DNA of 64,000 nt from Fischerella sp. PCC 9605 (lineage in GTDB: Bacteria > Cyanobacteriota > Cyanobacteriia > Cyanobacteriales > Nostocaceae). The notes beneath the pieces are model-generated. The model did no database searches and was not told the DNA's origin. It was given only the letters and a program-made list of their open reading frames with translations. Shown here piece after piece: positions 1 through 8,368 of this stretch. Location: NCBI RefSeq assembly GCF_000517105.1, contig NZ_KI912148.1, forward strand, positions 490,518-554,517, in the 5' to 3' direction. Every line of letters starts with the position of its first letter. Position 1 is the stretch's first letter. The position numbers were made by a program, and so were the translations under genes.

Positions 1-645
1 GTTGCCTGGCTGTCTAAACAATCCATATTCAAAAATTGGACTACCAAATAACTCGCCTTGACGATTGAAGGGTGGACGTTGGCTAGGATTGGGAAAAACA
101 GCTTGCAAACATCCTTGGGCTATTTCATAGAGATGTTTTTTATCTTTAGGGCTTGTTAGCCAAGCGGTAATTAACAAAGTTTGTCCCAGAAAGAGTTGAT
201 TTTTTGGTAAGGTGAAGATATTATTTGGATTTAACTTACTCAAAAAACTAACATCTACATCTTCAGTTGGTGTATCAGCTGTTTCTTCTTCTGGGCGACG
301 TAGATTTAGCCACAAACCGTAGCTATCATAAATTCGCAAAGGATAAGCAAAACCCTTAACAATTAAGCCTTGCTGAGTATCTAAAAAAATCTTGCCATCA
401 AAACCTAGCGAATAATCGCCGTTTATTACTTCCGATTCTTTGAGCAAATCAACACGCGGGTGATCGGGTTCTTTATGAATATCTATATGCTGACTCAAAT
501 CTAAGTCTTTGTGCAGAATTGTACGGACAATTTCCTCTGCACCTTGCCAAAGTTTGCAGCCATCATCCTTGTTATTTACCTCAATATTTGAGCCTTTATA
601 AAGCTGAAAAGCGAATAAGTGAATATTCGGCGCATATATTTTCAT
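1..645 (-). CDS. Unknown protein beside CHAT module (3' end beyond window)
   Basis: Open reading frame of 215 codons that runs off the left edge, so the C-terminus is missing. It begins MKIYAPNIHLFAFQLYKG. I do not recognise a domain. It looks like a soluble, charged protein with no signal peptide or membrane segment. It lies on the same strand as the 112-aa gene and the CHAT protease, so it may belong to the same module, but the 186-bp gap at 646-831 contains a palindromic repeat, so co-transcription is not certain. The frame is open from the edge and the composition is gene-like. A role as partner or substrate of the CHAT protease is only a guess from position. Confidence 0.7.
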   Translation of the reverse strand, partial: MKIYAPNIHLFAFQLYKGSNIEVNNKDDGCKLWQGAEEIVRTILHKDLDLSQHIDIHKEPDHPRVDLLKESEVINGDYSLGFDGKIFLDTQQGLIVKGFAYPLRIYDSYGLWLNLRRPEEETADTPTEDVDVSFLSKLNPNNIFTLPKNQLFLGQTLLITAWLTSPKDKKHLYEIAQGCLQAVFPNPSQRPPFNRQGELFGSPIFEYGLFRQPGN

Positions 646-831
646 ATTTTATTTCATGGCAGTATCTTAGATTTTGTGTAGTAGGGTGGCAAGTCTAATT
701 TGATGCAATCTAATTTTCTTGTGGGATGGGCGTCTCGTCCGTCCTGTGCGTGCGGGCAAGATGCCCACACCACAATAACTATAATCTTATGCACTATATT
801 TAGACTTGTCACGCCACTACAAATTTGTTTG

Positions 832-1170
832 CTATTTTTTGACATTCTCTCCCTGCTTTTTATCTTGTAATTTTTGCACTTCCTCTTGCAAAACTCGATA
901 GCGATTTTCGAGAGTATTTTCTTGAGAGGCGGGATTTGACTTTTGAACTTTAGAAATTTCACGTTCTGTAACTAATACCGCATCTCTCACAGATTCATGA
1001 TTGATATACCATAACCGAATCGCTTCTGCGAGTGACTCTGTTGTCAGATGTTTTAATTCAGTGAGATTTTTTTGCAGTGATGGTATATCTTGAATGGCTG
1101 CATCATCAAATACATAATCTTGCTCTTGCACTACTTTTGTAAAAGCTTGAATTAATTTTTCCGGTTCCAT
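832..1170 (-). CDS. Small coiled-coil protein next to CHAT protease
   Basis: 112-aa protein starting MEPEKLIQAFTKVVQ. The first ~75 residues look helical (QDIPSLQKNL, ESLAEAIRLWYI) and the last ~35 are a charged, probably coiled-coil tail (ENRYRVLQEEVQKLQDKK). It has no signal peptide or membrane segment and I cannot assign a named family. It is on the same strand as the CHAT-TPR gene, 136 bp downstream, with two palindromes in that gap. Position suggests it is part of the CHAT module as an adaptor, regulator or substrate; that is inference. The overlapping frame at 654-962 looks like a shadow. Confidence 0.75.
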   Translation of the reverse strand: MEPEKLIQAFTKVVQEQDYVFDDAAIQDIPSLQKNLTELKHLTTESLAEAIRLWYINHESVRDAVLVTEREISKVQKSNPASQENTLENRYRVLQEEVQKLQDKKQGENVKK

Positions 1171-1214
1171 ATTTTATACCCCTTGGAAATTTTTGTTTTC
1201 AAATTTTTTTGCTT

Positions 1215-1248
1215 GTAGTTAGCGCTTTAGCGCTAAAGCACTAACTAC
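1215..1248. repeat. 34-bp near-perfect palindrome
   Basis: GTAGTTAGCGCTTTAGCG... reads the same on both strands except for one C/T pair. A related sequence (TAGTTAGGGCTTTAGCCC) occurs near 39990. This is a typical dispersed intergenic palindrome of filamentous cyanobacteria. Confidence 0.7.
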
Positions 1249-1268
1249 GAACTCATTAACAAAATCCT

Positions 1269-1294
1269 CCCCCTCTCCGTTTACGGAGAGGGGG
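1269..1294 (-). terminator. Hairpin after CHAT gene
   Basis: CCCCCTCTCCGT and ACGGAGAGGGGG form a perfect 12-bp stem just past the CHAT stop codon on the minus strand, followed by AGGATTTTG. It could end CHAT transcription, but the same hairpin type is dispersed elsewhere (9360, 34992), so it may simply be a mobile repeat. Confidence 0.4.
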
Positions 1295-1306
1295 TAGGGG
1301 GTGAGG

Positions 1307-4300
1307 TTACTCTCCTATTGCACAAAATGCTGCCCAAAAACACGCCTGTTGAAATGGTTTATGTTCTGGCTTGTAGTTTTGTTCTAATCTCTCTTTAATT
1401 TTGTGTTTTTGCTGTGTATTCATCTCTGTTTTACCATCAATCCATAAGAGCAAATCCCGTTGGTTGACTTCGCGAAACCATTTCTGGGCTTCGTTGAGAG
1501 CAAGAGTTACATTACAAGTTAGAGTTTGCAGATTTTCATAAAATTTAATCATTAATATAGCTGTAGAAAAGTCATCTACTGCCCATAAACTACTCACAAC
1601 GTTGGCTGTACCTGCCTTGATAAATCCACTTAGCAAACCTATATATTCATCACTGGTATTTCTAATGTCAACTAAGCCACTTTCGCAAGCGGAAAGAGTC
1701 ACAAGACGACAATTAGGAAAACTTAAATTAAATATGTCTTCTAAAGTGAGGCATTTTTCTAAATCAATGGCGGTATCATCAGATATTTTCAGCAGACGGG
1801 TTGCTTCTGCATCAGTAGGGATGGGAGAAATCAGTGTATCTGCTAGCTGTAAACCAGATTGCAAGGGAAAGTTAAAGTTGAAGTAACCGTGACAAGAAAA
1901 ATGCAACCAATGTGCATCACGGAAATTATCGGCGTTTGGTTGTTTTGCCAAAGCTGCTTCAGTGGCGGCACTTTTTTTGAGAATATGATGTGGGTGAAAT
2001 GTACCAGCAATTGTCTCTACTTCGATGTCGGTAAATTCTAAATCGTCGGTGGGGTTTTGAATAGCGAAGAAGTTGCAGAATATATTAGAATCCCTCGCCG
2101 CTTGCGGGGAAGGGTGGCGAAGCCGGGGAGGGGTATTAGCAAAGCGCAAAAGTTGACAACTGGGTGCATAACTCACACCATTAGGGAATTTATCAATTAG
2201 ATATTCCCCCGAAGCTAGCTGTAAAGCGTGGATGGGTAATAGGTGCAGGTAACGATGCGGAACTAAAATTATTTTTTTGCAACTGCTTGGAATAAGGGAG
2301 ACAATTTCATCTATATGTAGAATCTTGGCTAGTTCCGTAAGTTGATTGTGTAGTTGATTTCGCCAGCGTGCTTTGTCTTCAAAATACTGTTCGAGATAAT
2401 CATAAGTCCAGTTTGCTAAGTTTTCTAAATCTTCTGCGTTGGAATGCCAAATTTCTGGCTTGTCTTTGTCGTGGGTGATGATGAAAGCGCGAAAACAATC
2501 ATTGAAAATGTACCATTCAATAATTGCTGTTTCTTCATCGAGTAGGTTTTGAATCTCGCTATAGCGGATGGGGTTGAAGCCGATAATTCTTGACATTAGT
2601 TGTTCGCGCTGTTGACGCAACTGATTCAACTTGCTGCGATTAATATCAAAGCTTTGAGTTTGTTCTGCTTGTTCTAAACGGCGCTTTTCTGCTTCAATTT
2701 CTTGCCGTAGTTGTTGCAGTTGATTTTTGACTTCTAAGGGTATCTCGCCTTTCGGGTAGCAGTCATGGGTAAATAGCAACTCTACCAAATTCCGGGTTTT
2801 GCTACGTTCAATATATTCAATAGCTTGGCTTTCTTCTTGCAATTCCAGGCAAACTTCCACCATGCGGCGATAAAGTTTATTCCATTCTTCTGCTTGTTTG
2901 CGTTTGCTTTCCTCCCCAGAAACTATTTCCCCTCGCAAAGATTCAACTGTTTCAATGGCAGATTCAAAAGTGTTGTAAGCTAACGTGTACCGTTTTTCTT
3001 CTTGATAAAGAAGACCTAGATTAAATAAAGTATCAGCGTGGTTTTGGGGCAAAGCCTGGCGGGTTCTGACTTCCAAAGCAGCAGTATATGCAGCGATCGC
3101 ACTTTCGATATTCTCGGCTCTGTCTCCGAGTATTCTGTCAGAGTAAGCAGTGCCGAGATTATTTTGCGTCATTGCCCATTGTTGGGGCAAAGCCTGGCGG
3201 GTATAAACTTCCAAAGCAGCAGTATATGCAGCGATCGCACTTTCGATATTCTCGGCTCTGTCTCCGAGTATTCTGTTACGGTAAGCATTCCCCAGATTAT
3301 TTTGCGTCATTGCCCATTGTTGGGGCAAAGCCTGGCGGGTTCTGACTTCCAAAGCAGCAGTATATGCAGCGATCGCACTTTCGATATTCTCGGCTCTGTC
3401 TCCGAGTATTCTGTCAGAGTAAGCAGTGCCGAGATTATTTTGCGTCATTGCCCATTGTTGGGGCAAAGCCTGGCGGGTATAAACTTCCAAAGCAGCAGTA
3501 AATGCAGCGATCGCACTTTCGATATTCTCGGCTCTGTCTCCGAGTATTCTGTCAGAGTAAGCATTCCCCAGATTATTTTGCGTCGTTGCCCAATCTTGGG
3601 GCAAAGCCTGGCGGGTATAAACTTCCAAAGCAGCAGTATATGCAGCGATCGCACTTTCGATATTCTCGGCTCTGTCTCCGAGTATTCTGTTACGGTAAGC
3701 ATTCCCCAGATTATTTTGCGTCATTGCCCATTGTTGGGGCAAAGCCTGGAGGGTTAATACTTGCAAAGCAGCAGTATATGCAGCGATCGCACTTTCGATA
3801 TTCTCTGCTCTGTCTCCGAGTATTCTGTTACGGTAAGCATTGCCGAGATTATTTTGCGTCATTGCCCATTGTTGGGGCAAAGCCTGGCGGGTTCTGACTT
3901 CCAAAGCAGCAGTAAATGCAGCGATCGCACTTTCGATATTCTCGGCTCTGTCTCCTTGTATTCTGTCAGAGTAAGCATTCCCTAGATTATTTTGCGTCAT
4001 TGCCCATTGTTGGGGCAAAGCCTGGCGGGTGTAGACAGTCAGCGCTATTTCATAGCCAGCGATGGCAATTTCCATGTTGCTAGCTTTGTCACCCAAGGGA
4101 AACTCGCTAATTCTGTTGCTAAAAAAGACAAGAACAGACGCTAGGTATTCCGCCTCATCTGGCTGTACTTCCGCTAGTGTAGTTGTTGCCCAACGGCGCA
4201 GTGATTCAGCAAAAATAAGATTGAGTTTATCTGTGTTTGCTGCCAGCAAAGGGTAAACTACTTGTGCATCACCCCGGCTTTCGGCTGTTGCTTGCAGTAC

Positions 4301-4447
4301 TTCTATTAAGAATTGATCGGCTTTTAATATCTCCTCCTTCTCTGCTTGTGAAAGGTAAGAAGCAGATTCGGGGGTTGTGTTTGTCAAATTAAGCGCTTGC
4401 CTAACTAAGTTTGCAATATTTCTCAACCAATTTGCTATTTGCTGCAT
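1307..4447 (-). CDS. CHAT-domain caspase-like protease with TPR array
   Basis: 1046 aa. The N-terminal ~150 residues are helical, residues 153-474 hold seven near-identical 46-aa TPR units (NNLGNAYSDRILGDRAENIE type), then come more divergent TPRs and a coiled coil at about 540-620, and a C-terminal CHAT peptidase domain. The catalytic pair is intact: His853 in HFSCHGYF and Cys921 in TLSACESG, so an active clan CD (caspase/separase-like) cysteine protease is expected. CHAT-TPR proteins are known or suspected effectors in bacterial conflict and cell-death systems. The start codon lies 2 bp after the stop of a 46-aa ORF, which suggests translational coupling. Residues ~770-786 derive from a G/C-rich intergenic-type repeat inserted in frame. 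The natural substrate is unknown. Confidence 0.95.
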   Translation of the reverse strand: MQQIANWLRNIANLVRQALNLTNTTPESASYLSQAEKEEILKADQFLIEVLQATAESRGDAQVVYPLLAANTDKLNLIFAESLRRWATTTLAEVQPDEAEYLASVLVFFSNRISEFPLGDKASNMEIAIAGYEIALTVYTRQALPQQWAMTQNNLGNAYSDRIQGDRAENIESAIAAFTAALEVRTRQALPQQWAMTQNNLGNAYRNRILGDRAENIESAIAAYTAALQVLTLQALPQQWAMTQNNLGNAYRNRILGDRAENIESAIAAYTAALEVYTRQALPQDWATTQNNLGNAYSDRILGDRAENIESAIAAFTAALEVYTRQALPQQWAMTQNNLGTAYSDRILGDRAENIESAIAAYTAALEVRTRQALPQQWAMTQNNLGNAYRNRILGDRAENIESAIAAYTAALEVYTRQALPQQWAMTQNNLGTAYSDRILGDRAENIESAIAAYTAALEVRTRQALPQNHADTLFNLGLLYQEEKRYTLAYNTFESAIETVESLRGEIVSGEESKRKQAEEWNKLYRRMVEVCLELQEESQAIEYIERSKTRNLVELLFTHDCYPKGEIPLEVKNQLQQLRQEIEAEKRRLEQAEQTQSFDINRSKLNQLRQQREQLMSRIIGFNPIRYSEIQNLLDEETAIIEWYIFNDCFRAFIITHDKDKPEIWHSNAEDLENLANWTYDYLEQYFEDKARWRNQLHNQLTELAKILHIDEIVSLIPSSCKKIILVPHRYLHLLPIHALQLASGEYLIDKFPNGVSYAPSCQLLRFANTPPRLRHPSPQAARDSNIFCNFFAIQNPTDDLEFTDIEVETIAGTFHPHHILKKSAATEAALAKQPNADNFRDAHWLHFSCHGYFNFNFPLQSGLQLADTLISPIPTDAEATRLLKISDDTAIDLEKCLTLEDIFNLSFPNCRLVTLSACESGLVDIRNTSDEYIGLLSGFIKAGTANVVSSLWAVDDFSTAILMIKFYENLQTLTCNVTLALNEAQKWFREVNQRDLLLWIDGKTEMNTQQKHKIKERLEQNYKPEHKPFQQACFWAAFCAIGE
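2089..2136 (-). repeat. Dispersed G/C-rich repeat inserted in CHAT coding frame
   Basis: The stretch CCTCGCCGCTTGCGGGGAAG and its continuation GGTGGCGAAGCCGGGGAGGG resemble intergenic Nostoc-type repeats rather than CHAT coding sequence. It encodes a Pro/Arg-rich insert (NTPPRLRHPSPQAARDS) that looks like a loop upstream of the catalytic His. Confidence 0.5.
3026..3991 (-). repeat. Seven tandem 138-bp TPR-coding repeats
   Basis: Seven units of exactly 46 codons each encode residues 153-474 of the CHAT protein. They differ at only a few positions (AYSDR/AYRNR, EVRTR/EVYTR/QVLTL), and each contains a HIP1 GCGATCGC site. Such low divergence at DNA level points to recent expansion or gene conversion. 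The opposite strand is also open across the array, which is a by-product of the periodicity. Confidence 0.95.
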
Positions 4448-4449
4448 AT

Positions 4450-4590
4450 TTATTCCCCTTTCAGCACTCGCAAAAACCCAGCATCAATTAAGTCTTGGTT
4501 CGCTGCCAAAATCTCTGATTCTTCTCCCTCGGGGCAATTCAACAAGCTTTGGATCAGGTTGAGATAGGCTTGCTGGCGCTGTTCGTTCAT
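4450..4590 (-). CDS. 46-aa leader ORF, split effector-associated-type domain
   Basis: Encodes MNEQRQQAYLNLIQSLL followed by NCPEGEESEILAANQDLIDAG and ends with FLRVLKGE. This sequence type is familiar as the N-terminal segment of many cyanobacterial CHAT-TPR proteins, where it is fused to the protease. Here it is a separate ORF whose TAA ends 2 bp before the CHAT start codon, so the two are probably translated in coupled fashion. An ATG two codons upstream (4596) is an alternative start. The known fused form suggests a death-domain-like adaptor function, but this is inference. It could also be the remnant of a fusion broken by a stop codon. Confidence 0.7.
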   Translation of the reverse strand: MNEQRQQAYLNLIQSLLNCPEGEESEILAANQDLIDAGFLRVLKGE

Positions 4591-5019
4591 GGGCATAAGC
4601 GCAGATCAAATTACACTTTTATTATGGAAATAATTCAGTGGCATTGCCCAAGATTCCAGAAGGGTGTTGTAATACCAAATTGCAGTCAAAGAAGTAATTT
4701 GTCATGCTGAGCGACAGCGTAGACGCCCGCAGGGCGGCTTCTCGCAGAGTAGCATCTTGGAGATTCTACGCTGTCGCACCCTGCACTCCCAGGGCGCAGC
4801 CCTTCTCGTAGAGTAGCCGCACCAAGCGTCTACAGAATGACATATTAGAACGCATGAAAACCCTTTTTATCTTTGTGTCTTCGTGTCTTGGTGGTTCAAA
4901 AATTTTTCACCACCAAGGGCGCAGTTACTCCCCGATCTACAGCGATGGCGATGTCTAACGACAAGCCGCTGTTGCGTCTACGCGCTACTTGCCAATAAGT
5001 ATCGTCTTCCTGAATAAGT
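4591..5019. other. Intergenic region with dispersed GTAGACGC-type repeats
   Basis: No convincing gene. At 4700-4830 there are interleaved copies of modules such as GCGTAGACGCCCGCAGGGCG and CTCGTAGAGTAG that fold into hairpins. At 4940-4975 the module GATGTCTAACGACAAGC matches (in reverse) a sequence at 25862-25877. A 67-codon open frame at 4896-5099 overlaps the end of tyrA and is built from these repeats, so it is not called. Confidence 0.6.
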
Positions 5020-5862
5020 TTAACCATCAACAAATTTAGGACGGCTGGATTGAGTGAACTGTAACTTTTCTTGTAGCGCTGTCCAATTTTCCTGCTCAAT
5101 CATATTAATTAACTCATCGAGATTGTGGCGATATTGTTGGAGCGATCGCAATAATTCTTGTTGATTATATCTTGCCATCATCGTTCCTAACTCTGGATTG
5201 CCGCCACCCACGCGACTGGTATCTCTGAAGCCGGAACTAGCTAACTGTTGAGCTAATTGCAAAACATGGCGATCGCTTTCACTCATACACGCACTAATCA
5301 AAGCAGCACTCACCATAACAGGTAAATGGGAAATCCAGCTAACTGCTCGGTCATGCTCTTGTGGAGAACAATGGTAAATTGTAGACCCAAGCTGGGTGAC
5401 AATTTTCTCCATCACAGTTATTGCGGTTGCTGGTGTAGTAGCTGTTGCTGTCAACACATAAGGTCTACTGACAAATAGATCCCGCTGTGCCGCTTCAATA
5501 CCACTTTCGGCTGTACCCGCCATTGGATGTCCACCGATAAAATTTTCCCAGAGGGGAGAAATTGCCTTGACTATCGGAGTTTTCACCGAACCAACATCAG
5601 TCACAATAACATGAGAAGGTAGATGAGCAATTAATTGCTCGACTGTGGGAATAATAAGTCCAAGAGGTGTACAAATGAATACAACCTCTGCAGCAGCCAG
5701 CAGGTTCATCTCAACTGATGCTTCATCTACGCTACCTAGGGCAATTGCCTTGGTACAGGTTGATTCTTGGCGACTGACACCGAAAACATAATGTCCCTGC
5801 GATCGCAAATCTAACCCTAAAGAGCCGCCAATTAGTCCGAGTCCTAAAATACCAATTTTCAT
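5020..5862 (-). CDS. tyrA: Arogenate/prephenate dehydrogenase
   Basis: 280 aa, the usual length for the cyanobacterial enzyme. It catalyses the NAD(P)-dependent oxidative decarboxylation that leads to tyrosine. A Rossmann fold starts with GLGLIGG at residues 7-13. TDVGSVK (88-94) and GGHPMAG (His112) are typical of the family, and His179 in SHLP is the expected catalytic histidine. In cyanobacteria TyrA usually prefers arogenate and NADP. Its start codon faces the GTG of the pentapeptide-repeat gene with one base between, so at least one promoter must lie inside the other gene. Confidence 0.95.
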   Translation of the reverse strand: MKIGILGLGLIGGSLGLDLRSQGHYVFGVSRQESTCTKAIALGSVDEASVEMNLLAAAEVVFICTPLGLIIPTVEQLIAHLPSHVIVTDVGSVKTPIVKAISPLWENFIGGHPMAGTAESGIEAAQRDLFVSRPYVLTATATTPATAITVMEKIVTQLGSTIYHCSPQEHDRAVSWISHLPVMVSAALISACMSESDRHVLQLAQQLASSGFRDTSRVGGGNPELGTMMARYNQQELLRSLQQYRHNLDELINMIEQENWTALQEKLQFTQSSRPKFVDG

Positions 5863-5863
5863 T

Positions 5864-7444
5864 GTGATTTTGAGTGAAATTTATTACCAATTTAGACACA
5901 TAACTAGCCCTAATGAATGTAGAGGAATTGCTGGCAAAATACGAAGAGACTTTAGCGGTGTTGATCTGCCTGAAGCTAACTTGAGTGGGGTAAAACTCAA
6001 TGAAGCGAATTTTAGTCATGCCAATTTGAGTGTGGTAAACCTCAGTGGAGCCAATCTCAGTGGTGCTAATCTTAGCCATGCCCAAATAAATGTAGCAAGA
6101 TTGAGTGGTGCTTATCTCAGTCAAGCTAACCTCAACCACGCCAGTCTCAACGTGGCAAATTTAATTAGGGCTGATTTAAGTCGCGCTCAACTTCAGTCAG
6201 CCTCGCTGATTCGTGCTGAGTTAATTCGCGCCGATCTCAGCCGCGCTGACTTGTTGTCAGCAAACCTCAGTTGTGCGGATCTCAGAGAAGCTGCACTGCG
6301 ACACGCCGTACTCCGATACGCTAATTTGAGCGAGGCTAATTTGCGGGATGGTTTCTTAACAGAAGCTAGTTTAGAGGGGGCGAATCTCAACAACACCGAC
6401 ATGAGTGGGGCCGATCTTAGCGGTGCTAATTTCCGAGATGCGGAAATGAGACAAGCTAATCTTAGTCAGGCTAACTTGAGTGGGGCTAATTTAAGCGGTG
6501 CAAATTTGCGTTGGGCAGATTTAAGTGGGGCAAATCTGAGTTGGGCAGATTTAAGTGGAGCAAAATTAAGTGGTGCTAATTTAATTGGGGCAGACTTAAG
6601 CAACGCCAATTTAACCAATGCAAGTTTGGTTCACGCCAATTTAACTCAGGCAAGATTAATTAAGGCTGAGTGGGTAGGTGCAGATTTATCAGGAGCGACT
6701 TTAACAGGGGCAAAGCTTTATTCTACCTCCAGATTTGGTTTAAAAACTGAAGGGATGATTTGTGAATGGGTTGATCTCAGTCCAAGTGGCGATCGCTCTA
6801 TCATCCAACATTTCAACACTGAAGAATCACGCGAGTTTTTTAACGAAACTGCACCAACAATCCGGATTATCGTCGATAGACCTTTAGATCACGAAGCTAA
6901 TTTTGCCATTGCTGGTGCTTATTACCAAATTGCCCAACAATACCATGAATTAAAACAACCCCCTAGTGTAGAAATTGGGCTTCGGCGCACAGTTTTTACC
7001 TTCCGCGTCGATAGTGACATAAATTTATTACCCACAGCTTACGTGGCTATTCTTCCGTTTCAAGATGCCGCAAACACTCAGAATAATATTCTGAGAGTAC
7101 TGGCAACGATTAACAGCGAAAATACTTCTCCTTACCTCTTCCAGGAATTAACTACATTGATAGAAAAAGCTAGAGACAAAGCCACTGTGATGAGGCAAGT
7201 CAAAAATATATTAAAAATAACATCTAAATTAAAATTTTTTCAAGCACCAACCCAGACAATTTTAACTAATTCTAGCGCTCAAAGTTTGATAGTTCACGAC
7301 CACCCTCGCTTTGGTAGATTGATTGATACATCTAATAACCATGCTTCTGACTATAATGAACACTCCCTAGATCCAGCCAAAGCGATCGTGCCTTCTTTGA
7401 GTTTAGTAATTGATTTTTTCAAAGGATTTCATTACATAAGTTAA
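5864..7444 (+). CDS. Pentapeptide-repeat protein with unknown C-terminal domain
   Basis: 526 aa with a GTG start; there is no in-frame ATG before the repeats. Residues ~30-280 are almost continuous A(N/D)LS-type pentapeptides (for example LSGANLSGANLRWADLSGAN), which form a right-handed quadrilateral beta-helix. The C-terminal ~220 residues carry no pentapeptides and start around RIIVDRPLDHEANFAIAG; I do not recognise that part. No signal peptide is seen, so it is probably cytoplasmic. The role of such proteins in cyanobacteria is mostly unknown. It diverges from tyrA with no room for a separate promoter. Confidence 0.9.
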   Translation: MILSEIYYQFRHITSPNECRGIAGKIRRDFSGVDLPEANLSGVKLNEANFSHANLSVVNLSGANLSGANLSHAQINVARLSGAYLSQANLNHASLNVANLIRADLSRAQLQSASLIRAELIRADLSRADLLSANLSCADLREAALRHAVLRYANLSEANLRDGFLTEASLEGANLNNTDMSGADLSGANFRDAEMRQANLSQANLSGANLSGANLRWADLSGANLSWADLSGAKLSGANLIGADLSNANLTNASLVHANLTQARLIKAEWVGADLSGATLTGAKLYSTSRFGLKTEGMICEWVDLSPSGDRSIIQHFNTEESREFFNETAPTIRIIVDRPLDHEANFAIAGAYYQIAQQYHELKQPPSVEIGLRRTVFTFRVDSDINLLPTAYVAILPFQDAANTQNNILRVLATINSENTSPYLFQELTTLIEKARDKATVMRQVKNILKITSKLKFFQAPTQTILTNSSAQSLIVHDHPRFGRLIDTSNNHASDYNEHSLDPAKAIVPSLSLVIDFFKGFHYIS

Positions 7445-7445
7445 T

Positions 7446-7617
7446 GGTTAATAGTTAGTAGATAGTGGTTAGTGGTTAATAGGTTGTAAGAATTAGGGAT
7501 AATGTGAAAGAAAGTGAGATGGGAGAGTATTTAGTGGAGATAAAAAACAAATACTAACTACTAACTACTAACCACTAACCACTAACCACTAACCACTAAC
7601 CACTAACCACTAACCAC
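7446..7617. repeat. Short tandem heptamer repeats in inverted arms
   Basis: The left arm (about 7446-7483) has TTAGTGG/TTAGTAG units. The right arm (about 7553-7617) has ACTAACC units repeated about nine times. The arms are complementary and could form a long hairpin between the pentapeptide gene and the DUF1517 gene. Confidence 0.85.
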
Positions 7618-7634
7618 CAATATCAGGAGGAAAA

Positions 7635-8228
7635 ATGCGCGATAGCTTTAATAAAATGATGGGCAAAACTCGCTATGTAGTTTGTCGCATAATGCTACAT
7701 TTAGCTGGGTCTGAAGTCGCACCAATCTTGGGAGTATTAAATCGTGGCGCACGAGATGCAATAGATTCCGAAGGCGACCTCGAAGTTTTAGGAGAAGGGT
7801 TAGTAGAAATCTGCGAAACTCTACTGCAATACGATGAATACTGGCTTTCTGCGTCTAATGAAGGCGACGTTTTTTGGGATGAAGGTGAGGCGGGAGACTA
7901 TGTGAATGAGTTGTTTACCGACTCTGCCCAACGTTACAAGAGTGAACCAGATTTCAGTTCTGAATCTGATTATCAGGAATCCTTTTCTATACCTGTAACC
8001 CGCAATGTCGTTGTGATGATTACAGTTGCTTATGAAGGAGAAGTGCCGGAATTAGAAACTGACCTTGCTAATATTAATGCCCTCAAGGAAGGCTTGAAAG
8101 CTTTAATTAATTTACATTATAACCATAAACTGCGGGCAATTCAGGTGCATTTCTCACCAGCTCAGTTGGGTGATGAACTTACTAACGATCAGCTTCTGCA
8201 ATACTACCCGGAGTTAATTCCCTTATAA
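7635..8228 (+). CDS. DUF1517 protein, soluble form
   Basis: 197 aa with a strong ribosome binding site (AGGAGG) before the ATG. Its second half matches the DUF1517 protein at 10787-11764: both end in a predicted strand followed by LLQYYPELIPL here and VLVQYPDLKLV there. Unlike that paralogue it has no N-terminal membrane segment, so it is probably cytoplasmic. DUF1517 is shared by cyanobacteria and plants; the plant member FLAP1 acts in chloroplast acclimation to fluctuating light. The function here is unknown. Confidence 0.85.
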   Translation: MRDSFNKMMGKTRYVVCRIMLHLAGSEVAPILGVLNRGARDAIDSEGDLEVLGEGLVEICETLLQYDEYWLSASNEGDVFWDEGEAGDYVNELFTDSAQRYKSEPDFSSESDYQESFSIPVTRNVVVMITVAYEGEVPELETDLANINALKEGLKALINLHYNHKLRAIQVHFSPAQLGDELTNDQLLQYYPELIPL

Positions 8229-8368
8229 CTTGTAGGGCAAAGGGAACTCAGGTCTCGATCGGGAATTAGAGGTAATAGATAATCGGTTTTCTCCAATTAC
8301 CAATTAGCAATTACCAATTACCAGTTAGATCGAGAAGTTGTTAAGCTCACAGATGGGACAATAATCAA

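Noticed and set aside
3038-3757. 239-codon plus-strand frame opposite the TPR array
   Set aside because: It only mirrors the 138-bp repeats of the CHAT gene, and its product is a low-information repeat.
3026-3991. Possible CRISPR array
   Set aside because: Units are 138 bp, coding and contiguous, without spacers.
4896-5099. 67-codon minus-strand frame
   Set aside because: It overlaps the end of tyrA and consists of dispersed repeat sequence.
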